Origin: Bradyrhizobium sp. Ai1a-2
GTDB lineage: Bacteria > Pseudomonadota > Alphaproteobacteria > Rhizobiales > Xanthobacteraceae
NCBI RefSeq assembly: GCF_000426245.1
Contig: NZ_AUEZ01000005.1
Span: forward strand, 140,309 to 204,308
Direction of reading: 5' to 3'
DNA length: 64,000 bases
In this document: in pieces, positions 44,917 through 52,608 of the stretch
Numbering within the stretch: the stretch's first letter is position 1
Layout of the letters: every line of letters begins with the position of its first letter
Notes under the pieces: generated by a model
What the model was told of the DNA's origin: nothing
Databases searched by the model: none
What the model saw: only the letters and a program-made list of their open reading frames with translations
Translations under genes and position numbers: made by a program

Positions 44917-45517
44917 ATCGATGCCCTCTCAGAGGCCGCTGCGCGGTCGCGACCAGCCAGTGGGCGGTGGTGGCGACGTCGGCGAACAATTCGATCGCCT
45001 TGGTCGCAACAAGGTGCACCGAGCCAGGATCGGCATCGCGCCGCTGCCGGCTCGCGGCTGCATCGGTGAGGAAGGTGACGCGATGGCCGCGGTGTGAAGC
45101 GTCGATGGCGGTGGCGAGGCAGACCTCTTCCGCCGCCAGACCGCCGATCGCGAAGCTGCCGAACCTCGAGACGACGTCCTCGAACAGCGGATTGGCGTAG
45201 CAGGAGGGCTGCCTGCGCTCGAACACCATGTCCGCACGCTTCGGCTCGAGGCCCATGATCCAGGGCGACTGCGCCTTCCTGTCGGCGAGATCGAAGCCTG
45301 CGATATCCAGGCCTTCGGCCCGCCGCGTGAAGGCGATCGGCATCCCGGCACTGCGGGCGTGCTGGATCGCCGCCCGGCAGCTTTCCAGCGAGCGCTCGAT
45401 GTCGTCAGCGCAACCGGACGCCGCGCGGTAATAAGCCTCCTCCTGCAGGTCGACCATGACCAGCAGTCGGCTGTTGGAAGCGCCAACATAGGGTTTGAGG
45501 TCGATCACCGGGGCCAT
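44909..45517 (-). CDS. isochorismatase-like cysteine hydrolase
   Basis: A 202-residue enzyme of the isochorismatase/nicotinamidase family. The catalytic Asp is in VMVDLQEEAY and the nucleophile Cys in GLAAEEVCLATAID. The position normally holding the catalytic Lys reads VFERRQPSCY, so the Lys seems replaced by Arg or Glu. ATG 45517 is five bases after the GNAT stop. Activity is likely altered if the change is real. Substrate unknown. Confidence 0.88.
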   Translation of the reverse strand: MAPVIDLKPYVGASNSRLLVMVDLQEEAYYRAASGCADDIERSLESCRAAIQHARSAGMPIAFTRRAEGLDIAGFDLADRKAQSPWIMGLEPKRADMVFERRQPSCYANPLFEDVVSRFGSFAIGGLAAEEVCLATAIDASHRGHRVTFLTDAAASRQRRDADPGSVHLVATKAIELFADVATTAHWLVATAQRPLRGHRYG

Positions 45518-45522
45518 GGCGA

Positions 45523-46740
45523 TCACATCGCGGCCGGCTGTGCCGCGGGGCCGCGGCCAGCGGACATTTCGAGGATGCCGGGAACGTCCCACTGTCCCTC
45601 CGGGCGGATCAGGACGTAAGGATCCTCGCCAAGGGTGATGCGCTGCGGATGCCGTTCGGCCTCCAGCTTGACCTCGACATAGTCGAAATCGGAGAACACG
45701 AATTCGCGCGAGCCCTGCATGCGCTCGAAGCCGCGCTGCTCCCAGAAGCCGAGCAATCGCTTCTGCGCATGCGCATAGAGAACGTTGTAACCCTTCTTGC
45801 AGCAGAGCTCGATCGCGGAGTCGACGATGCGGCCGGCAATGCCGGCGCTGCGGCTTTCGCTGCGCACCGCCAGCCGCTCCAGCTTGGCGAAATCGGCGAA
45901 GTAGCGGATTCGCATGCAGCCGACCGGCTCGCGGCCCTGATGACAGATCAGATGGGTCGCGGAGAAATCATTGCCGTCGAATTCTTCCTCGAACGGGCAA
46001 TGCTGCTCGCCCATGTAGACAGCACTGCGGATCGCCATCACGCGCGCCATCTCGTCCATCGAGCGCACCACCCGCACCGAGATCGGGTCCGGCGGCACCG
46101 GCTTCGGCGGCGGCATCTCGTGCGAGCGATCGAGCATCTGCAGGTGCGGCGCGAGCAATCCGTCGTAGCGGGCGCCGGGTGTGAACCCGAGCGGCTCGAG
46201 CACGCGCAGCCCTTCCTTGGTGATCGGGCGCGAATAGATGTTGATGCCCTGGTACAGCGGACTCGAGAATTTCTGCAGCACCAGCGGGATCGCGGCAACT
46301 GTCGGCCCCTTGGCGTGGATGCACCAGACGTAGATGCCCGCCGGCCGCTCCGATTGCCGCGTGACGAAGGCGAGATCGGGATTCTTGGTGTCGAGCCGAC
46401 CGTCGATCAGGCGACGCGTACCTTCATGCGTCAGCGGCAGCACCGCGAGGAACCCCTCGCCCTTGGGCGCAGCAATGTCGAATTGGTCCCGTCGCGCGAT
46501 CGCCCAGAACGCATCCGGATTATGGTTGGCGACGGTCTGAACGATACGGTTGGTGGTCAGCCCGGGAATATCTTCCCTGGCCGCATCCATCAGCGCCGCA
46601 ATCCCGGCGGCATCGACGGTGAAAATCACCGTGCGTTTCGCCAGTTGCAGCATGGTCATCTTGTCGAGCGAACGGGCGGGACCCGCCCCCTGACGCCTGG
46701 TGGCGGCCTTGCGAATTAAATCGAGATCCAGAGCAGTCAT
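45523..46740 (-). CDS. GNAT-family N-acetyltransferase with an N-terminal extra domain
   Basis: A 405-residue protein. The first 210 residues are a domain I do not recognise (GEGFLAVLPLTHEGTRRLID, IYVWCIHAKGPTVAAIPLV). The C-terminal part has a GNAT acetyl-CoA fold: GEQHCPFEEEFDGNDF, LERLAVRSESRSAGIAGRIV (the acetyl-CoA loop) and YAHAQKRLLGFWEQRGFERM. The N-terminal half could be a degenerate GNAT domain or a sensor. First gene of the operon, divergent from LysR. Confidence 0.88.
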   Translation of the reverse strand: MTALDLDLIRKAATRRQGAGPARSLDKMTMLQLAKRTVIFTVDAAGIAALMDAAREDIPGLTTNRIVQTVANHNPDAFWAIARRDQFDIAAPKGEGFLAVLPLTHEGTRRLIDGRLDTKNPDLAFVTRQSERPAGIYVWCIHAKGPTVAAIPLVLQKFSSPLYQGINIYSRPITKEGLRVLEPLGFTPGARYDGLLAPHLQMLDRSHEMPPPKPVPPDPISVRVVRSMDEMARVMAIRSAVYMGEQHCPFEEEFDGNDFSATHLICHQGREPVGCMRIRYFADFAKLERLAVRSESRSAGIAGRIVDSAIELCCKKGYNVLYAHAQKRLLGFWEQRGFERMQGSREFVFSDFDYVEVKLEAERHPQRITLGEDPYVLIRPEGQWDVPGILEMSAGRGPAAQPAAM

Positions 46741-46834
46741 CGATCATCTCTCGCGGTTGTGGTTTCGCCGCGTTTCTGCCAAGAATAGACGAGTGTTCCC
46801 GTTAAGGTAAAAGGCGACAAACGAGGCGATTTGT
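46741..46834. promoter_or_regulatory. divergent promoter region between the GNAT operon and LysR
   Basis: Ninety-four bases separate the GNAT and LysR starts, the usual arrangement for a LysR regulator controlling its divergent neighbour. GAGG stands eight bases before the LysR ATG. Precise operator halves could not be fixed. Confidence 0.5.
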
Positions 46835-47884
46835 ATGCACTCACCTGAGCGCAGGGGTGTTCACCACCGTGCACACCCCCCGGGCCGCATCGCCCAATGG
46901 GATTCGGTGCGGATATTCCTTGAGGTTGCACGGATCGGCAGCTTCCGCGCTGCAGCCCTCGAGCTGAACGCTTCGGCCAACTTCCTGCGGAAGCAGATAT
47001 TGCAACTAGAGAGTGCCTATAAAACGACATTGATTACCCGCCATGTCGATGGCGTGCGGCTGACGCCGGAAGGCGAAAAGGTGCTGGAGGCGGCGCGGCG
47101 GATGGAAGAAGCCGCCTTCGGCCTCGACCGCGCGCTGAGCCAGACCACGCCGGAGCTCTCGGGCGAGGTCCGCTTTGCCATCACCGAAGGTCTCGGCACC
47201 TTCTGGGTCGCGCCGCGGCTGATCGAGTTCCAGCGCGTCTATCCGGGGCTCTTGGTCGATCTCAAATGCGAGATGCGTTCGGCCGACGTGCTCAGGCTCG
47301 AGGCGGACGTTGCGGTGCAGCTCGAGGAGCCCGACAAGCCCGACCTGAAGCGCGTCAAGATCGGCCGCCTCCACGTCATGCCGTTCGTCAGCCCGTCCTA
47401 TGTCGAGATTTACGGCATGCCCAAGGACCAGGACGACATCCGGCAGAACCACCGCATCGTGCTGCAGGACGCCGACCAGACCCGCGCGCAGCAGATGTAC
47501 GAGCAATATGCCGGCCGCGAGCAGGTCGGCTTCGTCGCCATGCGCAACAATGTCAGCAGCGCCCATGTCTGGGCGGTTGCCAAGGGCGCCGGCATCGGCT
47601 GGCTGCCGACCTACGTGCCTGCGGTCGCGGGGCCTTTGATCCCACTCGACATCGGCATCAACTTCTCACTGGACATCTGGCTTGCCTATCACCCCGACGC
47701 CAAGCGGATTCCGCGCGTCAAGCAGTTGATCGACTGGACCATCCAGGCCTTCGACGGCCGGAAGTATCCGTGGTTCCGCGACGAGTTCGTGCATCCCAAT
47801 GATTTGCAGAAAACCTACAAGGGGGAGCCACTGGTAAATCTGTTTGCAGGTTTCGTGAACGAAACACGCTCCAAGATCGGCTGA
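46835..47884 (+). CDS. LysR-family regulator, probable controller of the GNAT operon
   Basis: A 349-residue regulator with an N-terminal HTH (WDSVRIFLEVARIGSFRAAA, LNASANFLRKQILQLE) and a substrate-binding domain (GEVRFAITEGLGTFWVAPRL). A 20-residue His/Arg-rich extension precedes the HTH. Divergent from the GNAT gene. The XRE gene starts six bases after its stop. Confidence 0.93.
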   Translation: MHSPERRGVHHRAHPPGRIAQWDSVRIFLEVARIGSFRAAALELNASANFLRKQILQLESAYKTTLITRHVDGVRLTPEGEKVLEAARRMEEAAFGLDRALSQTTPELSGEVRFAITEGLGTFWVAPRLIEFQRVYPGLLVDLKCEMRSADVLRLEADVAVQLEEPDKPDLKRVKIGRLHVMPFVSPSYVEIYGMPKDQDDIRQNHRIVLQDADQTRAQQMYEQYAGREQVGFVAMRNNVSSAHVWAVAKGAGIGWLPTYVPAVAGPLIPLDIGINFSLDIWLAYHPDAKRIPRVKQLIDWTIQAFDGRKYPWFRDEFVHPNDLQKTYKGEPLVNLFAGFVNETRSKIG

Positions 47885-47890
47885 GCAACA

Positions 47891-48295
47891 ATGAGCAAAT
47901 CGACCGACGGGCACATCGATCAATTGGTGCAGGCCAAGTGGCGCGAGATCGGATTATCGCAGTCCGACCTTGCAGAAGTACTGGGAGCAACGCCCCCACC
48001 CCCACAACGGACGGAACGCACAAACGGCCGGGATGGGGTTGATATCGAGCGCTTGCGCCAGGTGGCGAGCGCGCTCGGCGTCTCCGTCGACCTCTTCAAC
48101 GGCCGCGCCAGCAGCGCTGCCGCCCGGGCACGGCGGCTGCCGGAGCCGGGCTCCGCATCGTTGCAGTCGTTGCTCGAACTGCGCCTGTTGCGGTTGTTTC
48201 GCGAATTGCACGACGTCGATACGAAACGGATCCTCATCGACCTGACCGCACAAATCGTCAAGCGCCAGGACGAACCTTCCGGCGAGGCCGGCTGA
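47891..48295 (+). CDS. XRE-like HTH protein with an altered recognition helix
   Basis: A 134-residue protein. The Cro/C1-type HTH begins WREIGLSQSDLAEVLGA but the recognition-helix segment reads TPPPPQRTERTNG, four prolines where related proteins have SFQQVQKYE-like residues. After it DIERLRQVASALGVSVDLFN is normal. The DNA run CCCCCACCCCCA encodes the prolines, so a sequencing or slippage effect is possible, though the frame is intact. Co-transcribed with LysR (six-base gap). Confidence 0.82.
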   Translation: MSKSTDGHIDQLVQAKWREIGLSQSDLAEVLGATPPPPQRTERTNGRDGVDIERLRQVASALGVSVDLFNGRASSAAARARRLPEPGSASLQSLLELRLLRLFRELHDVDTKRILIDLTAQIVKRQDEPSGEAG

Positions 48296-48481
48296 CACCA
48301 CGCCGGCGCCGCGCGAAGCAGTCGCCGGCGCAGGTGACACGTTGGTCGCGACCGGGCCGGCGCATGGTCGCGATGCAGCCAACACCATTGCCGTCGCCGC
48401 AGAATCCGTGTCTGTCACCTCTGCCGGGTCCTCTCACATTCCGGCCCGGCGCGTGAACCCCGCCGGGCGGGCCACGGCGCC

Positions 48482-49429
48482 ATGAACCGGGCCCGACGAA
48501 TGTCTGCTTCCGACACCACCTCCCCTGCCGGCTCCGGCAACTGGCTGGCCAACCAGCCCTACCTCCTGCTCAGCTTCACCGCGCTCTTCTGGGCGGGTAA
48601 CGCCATCGTCGGCCGCCTCGCCGCCGGCCATATTCCGCCGGTGACGCTCTCCTTCCTGCGCTGGTCGCTGGCGTTCCTGCTGATCCTGCCCTGGGCCTGG
48701 CCGCATCTGAAGCAGGACTGGCCGGCGATCCGCAGCCGTTTCGGCCTCATGGTGCTGCTCTCGCTGACGGGGATCGGCGTCTTCAACACCATGCAGTACT
48801 GGGCGCTCGAATATACCCAGGCGCTGAATACGCTGCTGCTGCAATCGGCGGCACCGCTGATCATCGCGGTGTGGTCCCTGGCCCTGCTCGGCGTGCGGCT
48901 GACTGTGGCGCAGGCCTTCGGCGTCCTGCTGTCGCTTGTGGGCGTGCTGGTGATCATCCTGCATGGCGACCTCACCGCGCTGTCGAAGGTCGAGTTCAAC
49001 AAGGGCGACCTGATCTTCCTCACTGCGCTCACGATCTTCGGGATCTATTCGGTGCTGTCGCTGAAGCGGCCGGACATCCATGGCCTATCGTTCGTCGCCT
49101 TCACCTTCGGCTGCGGCGCGGCATGGCTGACGCCGTTCCTGATCTGGGAATTGCTGACGCGCCCGGTGATGCAGCTTAACGTGAGCAACCTGCTCTCGCT
49201 GATCTATGTCGCGGTGTTCCCCTCGACGCTGGCCTATCTCTGCTTCAACCGCGGCGTCCAGTTGATCGGCGCCAACCGCGCCGCGCCGTTCTTCCATGTG
49301 GTGCCGGTGTTCGGAACCGTGCTGTCGATCATCTTCCTTGGCGAGCACCCGCAACCGTTCCACTTCATCGGCTTTGCGCTGGTGCTGTCAGGCGTGTTCG
49401 TCGCATCGCGCAAGCCGAAACCGGCGTAG
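48482..49429 (+). CDS. EamA/DMT-family transporter (copy 1)
   Basis: A 315-residue membrane protein with ten predicted helices in two EamA repeats (ANQPYLLLSFTALFWAGNAI, FGVLLSLVGVLVIILHGD; RAAPFFHVVPVFGTVLSIIF). Substrate unknown; the family exports metabolites. The start is 48482 or 48500, neither with a strong site. Its closest relative in the window is the gene at 61429. Confidence 0.93.
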   Translation: MNRARRMSASDTTSPAGSGNWLANQPYLLLSFTALFWAGNAIVGRLAAGHIPPVTLSFLRWSLAFLLILPWAWPHLKQDWPAIRSRFGLMVLLSLTGIGVFNTMQYWALEYTQALNTLLLQSAAPLIIAVWSLALLGVRLTVAQAFGVLLSLVGVLVIILHGDLTALSKVEFNKGDLIFLTALTIFGIYSVLSLKRPDIHGLSFVAFTFGCGAAWLTPFLIWELLTRPVMQLNVSNLLSLIYVAVFPSTLAYLCFNRGVQLIGANRAAPFFHVVPVFGTVLSIIFLGEHPQPFHFIGFALVLSGVFVASRKPKPA

Positions 49430-49482
49430 GGCATAGTGCTCCGTTGCAGAGTTCGGCATCGCCGCCAAAGTGACGCGGGCCG

Positions 49483-50295
49483 TCAATATGGTTCGACCGG
49501 CAGCGCAAATACGTAGCCGACACCTCGTTCCGTCTGGATCATGTCTGGCGCGTTCGGATCGCCGTCCAGTTTGCGTCGCAGCCGCAAAACCTGGACATCG
49601 ATACTGCGATCGAAGATGTCCTCGTGAATGCGGGTCGCTTGCAGCAAGAACTCGCGTGTCAGCGGGCGCTGCGGCGCTTCGAGAAAAGCGAGCAGCAGCG
49701 CATACTCGCCTTTGCTCAGCAGGACCTGCTTCCCGCTGGGGGCGACGAGCCGTCGCTTGCGACGCTCAAGCTGCCAGCCGCCGAACCGGTATCCGCCGTG
49801 CTCGAGATCATGGACGCGCGCGGCGCGCCCCATCTCGTGTCGCCGCAGCACGGCGCGGACCCGCGCGAGCAATTCCCTGAGGCTGAAAGGCTTGGCGATA
49901 TAGTCGTCCGCGCCGAGTTCAAGACCCAGAACGCGATCGATTTCATCGAGCCGGTGACCGGTCATAATGATGATCGGAACATCCGAATACGACCGGATCT
50001 CCCTCAAGAGATCGAGCCCGTCGTCGCGCCCCAACTGCAAGTCGAGCAGGATCAAACTGGGCCGTATTCTTGCGAACTGACGATTGAATTCGCTGCGATT
50101 GGACGCAGCACTGGCAGAGAGATCCCGTTCCACGAGAAAATCCGTGACCGTGAACCGGATCCCCTCGTCATCATCGACAACGATGATGTGTTCCTTCTTG
50201 CTTGAGTTGCCGTTCACGCCGCGAGGAGCGTCGAGGGCATCAGAAGCAAAGAACTCATCCACCACGACTCTCGCCAGAGAGCGCGCTGATCTCAT
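49483..50295 (-). CDS. OmpR-family response regulator
   Basis: A 270-residue protein: receiver domain at about 35-150 (IIVVDDDEGIRFT, phosphoacceptor D85 in LILLDLQLG, switch Lys in DDYIAKPFS), then an OmpR-type winged helix ending MIQTERGVGYVFALPVEPY. The start is uncertain: ATG 50295 has GGGGA upstream, whereas a GTG at 50217 would remove about 26 atypical residues. No histidine kinase is adjacent, so it is an orphan here. Confidence 0.92.
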   Translation of the reverse strand: MRSARSLARVVVDEFFASDALDAPRGVNGNSSKKEHIIVVDDDEGIRFTVTDFLVERDLSASAASNRSEFNRQFARIRPSLILLDLQLGRDDGLDLLREIRSYSDVPIIIMTGHRLDEIDRVLGLELGADDYIAKPFSLRELLARVRAVLRRHEMGRAARVHDLEHGGYRFGGWQLERRKRRLVAPSGKQVLLSKGEYALLLAFLEAPQRPLTREFLLQATRIHEDIFDRSIDVQVLRLRRKLDGDPNAPDMIQTERGVGYVFALPVEPY

Positions 50296-50457
50296 CAAAG
50301 TCCCCGAGCTCGAAGAGTGATCGTGTCCATTAGGTGGACATCGTTTTCATTTCTGCGTAGTATTTCGTCCCTAACCCCAAGAGGGTCAAGCGCGCTGGAC
50401 GCAGCTTGCTATGCAAAAATCGGATGCATATTGATGAGGAAGAAGCCCAAGGGAACT

Positions 50458-51312
50458 ATGACGGGAACCGCGACGGCAGCCACGACGGCCGAACCGACGG
50501 GCGCGGAGAGCGGTGCCGCCAGTGTGCGCGCGGTCGACCGCGCCATCGCCATCCTGCAATGTTTCACGCCGGATCAGCCAGCGCTGAGCGTCATAGAGAT
50601 CCAGAAGCGCGTCGGCCTAAGCCGACCTACCCTCTACCGGCTCCTACAAACGCTGGCGCAGCGCGATCTCATTCTTGCCGAGGGCGATCCCCAACGTTTC
50701 CGGCTTTCGCACGGCGTGATGAAGCTGTCGCACGTGTGGCTGAAGGGCGTTGATGTCGTCACGCTGGCGCGGCCCATCGTCGAAGGCCTTCGTGATCTCA
50801 CCGGCGAGACCGCGGCCCTCTTCAAATTGCAGGGCGATCGCGGCATCTGCATCCTGGAATGCCAAAGCCGGCACGTGCTCTCGATCAGCCGTGGCGTCGG
50901 CGACTCCCTGAGCCTCACGAAGGGCTCGAGCGGCAAAGTCCTGCTGGGGTTCATGGAGCCACAATGCCAATCTGAAATTCTCTCGACGATCCCCAGAGGC
51001 GCCGAGCGTTCGCGATTGGAAGAAGAGATCAGACTGGCCCGAGAGCGCGGCTATGCGACGAGCAGCGGTGAGATCATCGTCGGCGCGGTCGCTGTCTCCG
51101 CGCCCTACTTCGATCATCACGGGAGCGTCGTCGGCTCGGTGGCCATCTTCGGCCCAAGCGCGCGCGTCGACGAACAGAAGCTTCTCGAATATTCGGAGCT
51201 GGTCCGCAAAGCCGGACAGCAAATTTCGGCTCTGCTGGGGTTTGAGAAGGAGCAGCCCGCCGCAATGAAGGACGCCGTTTCACCGCACCAGTTTCACCCC
51301 CACGAAATCTGA
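50458..51312 (+). CDS. IclR-family transcriptional regulator
   Basis: A 284-residue regulator. The HTH is at about 25-85 (VDRAIAILQCFTPDQPALSV, VGLSRPTLYRLLQTLAQRDL), followed by the IclR effector domain (LTKGSSGKVLLGFMEPQ, YATSSGEIIVGAVAVSAPYF). ATG 50458 has AAGGGAA five bases upstream; ATG 50434 is also possible. The DUF2066 gene begins 24 bases after the stop, so the two are probably one operon. Confidence 0.93.
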   Translation: MTGTATAATTAEPTGAESGAASVRAVDRAIAILQCFTPDQPALSVIEIQKRVGLSRPTLYRLLQTLAQRDLILAEGDPQRFRLSHGVMKLSHVWLKGVDVVTLARPIVEGLRDLTGETAALFKLQGDRGICILECQSRHVLSISRGVGDSLSLTKGSSGKVLLGFMEPQCQSEILSTIPRGAERSRLEEEIRLARERGYATSSGEIIVGAVAVSAPYFDHHGSVVGSVAIFGPSARVDEQKLLEYSELVRKAGQQISALLGFEKEQPAAMKDAVSPHQFHPHEI

Positions 51313-51336
51313 TCCGGACAATCGGGAGAGACGATC

Positions 51337-52191
51337 GTGCTTACTCGGCACCTGACAAAGCGATGTCCGGGTGTGGTCGCTGTCATCATCAGGATATCGC
51401 TGATTGCTGCCTTGGCGAACTGGCCCAGTACGTTTGCGGCCGCGGCGGAGAATCTCTATCAGGCACAGACAATCGTCACTGGACAGGGCGAAGCCAATCG
51501 CATCATCGGCTTCGCCGACTGTCTCGAGGACGTTCTCATCAAGGTGTCCGGAGCTCTCGAACTTCAGAGCGATCCTCGACTAGACGCCTACAAATCGCAT
51601 TCGGCTGATTTCGTTAGCGCCTATCGCTACCACGACCAGATGTCCGGCAAGCCGAAGCACGACGAGCAGGGCACCCGCGATCGGCCGTACGATTTGATCG
51701 TCGATTTCAACGACAAGAAGATCAACGATGTTCTTAACTCGCTCGGCGTCAAACCCTGGCTTGCACGCCGCCCGATCCTTGGCGTTCTTGTCGAGATGGA
51801 GCAGGGCTCAAGACAATATGTCGTCACATCAGACGCAAAGCAGTCCGACCTGCAACGTGACTCACTCCTCGCCGCTGCCTTGAAGCGAGGCATGATGATC
51901 GTGCTGCCTGATGTCGCAGCATTGACGAAAGCCAGCATCAATGCCGCAGAGCTCCTGACGACACCGTCCGCGACATTGGCGTCCGTGGCGGCCGATCGGG
52001 GTGGCGAAGTCGCCTTGGTCGGACGGCTGGCATGGGACGAATCGGAACTCGGATGGGCGACCGAGTGGCGCATGGACTGGAATGGCCGGATGCACCGATG
52101 GCAGCTTCGCGGCGTCACATTTGACGAAGCCTTCCGCCGCGGCATCGGCGGCGCAGCTCGAATCCTGTCGGGTAACGGCGACCCAGGATAG
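51337..52191 (+). CDS. exported DUF2066-family protein
   Basis: A 284-residue protein with a Sec-type N-terminus (VVAVIIRISLIAALANWPST; cleavage near FAAAAEN). ENLYQAQTIVTGQGEANRII and LEDVLIKVSGALELQSDPRL match DUF2066, a periplasmic family of unknown function. The second half (GGEVALVGRLAWDESELGWA) also fits. Follows IclR. Confidence 0.85.
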   Translation: MLTRHLTKRCPGVVAVIIRISLIAALANWPSTFAAAAENLYQAQTIVTGQGEANRIIGFADCLEDVLIKVSGALELQSDPRLDAYKSHSADFVSAYRYHDQMSGKPKHDEQGTRDRPYDLIVDFNDKKINDVLNSLGVKPWLARRPILGVLVEMEQGSRQYVVTSDAKQSDLQRDSLLAAALKRGMMIVLPDVAALTKASINAAELLTTPSATLASVAADRGGEVALVGRLAWDESELGWATEWRMDWNGRMHRWQLRGVTFDEAFRRGIGGAARILSGNGDPG

Positions 52192-52608
52192 GCGGGCGCG
52201 GTAGTCTGCGCGATGGTGCGGTCAGGGTTCTGGCCCAAACGCCAAGTGTTGGACGCCGCCGCTGGCCTCTGGTGCCCGGAAAGAACCGGAAGCGACCCGT
52301 CATAGGTCAAGACGCCGCTTTTGACCGCTAGCCGAATATTCGGCGCAATCGCCGTTGGCGCGTCTGATCTGTGCGGCATTTCACTCTCAATCGATGTAAT
52401 CTGCGGTAATCCAGCCTGGGCTCTGATGAGCCCGGATGCAGAGCACATTTTCCTTTCGGAGGCGCGGCGAATGGGCCGCCTGCCCCGCAAGTGCACCGTT
52501 CCGATCGATAGCGGCGTGGCAAGCGCGCAGCTTTTTGTCCCGTTGCCGTGCGGGAACACAGGTCGGCCGGCAAGGCCATGATCGACAGCAGCTAAGCCGG
52601 GAGGCGAC
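52192..52608. other. 417-base intergenic region upstream of SAM-cyclase copy 2
   Basis: It presumably carries the cyclase promoter. Frames on both strands lack family resemblance. I see no strong hairpin or repeat. Confidence 0.45.

Noticed and set aside
45649..46719. 356-codon plus-strand frame
   Set aside because: Antisense to the GNAT gene; His/Arg-rich shadow composition.
52321..52581. 86-codon plus-strand frame before the second cyclase
   Set aside because: No ribosome binding site, no recognisable sequence, and an equally long frame on the other strand.
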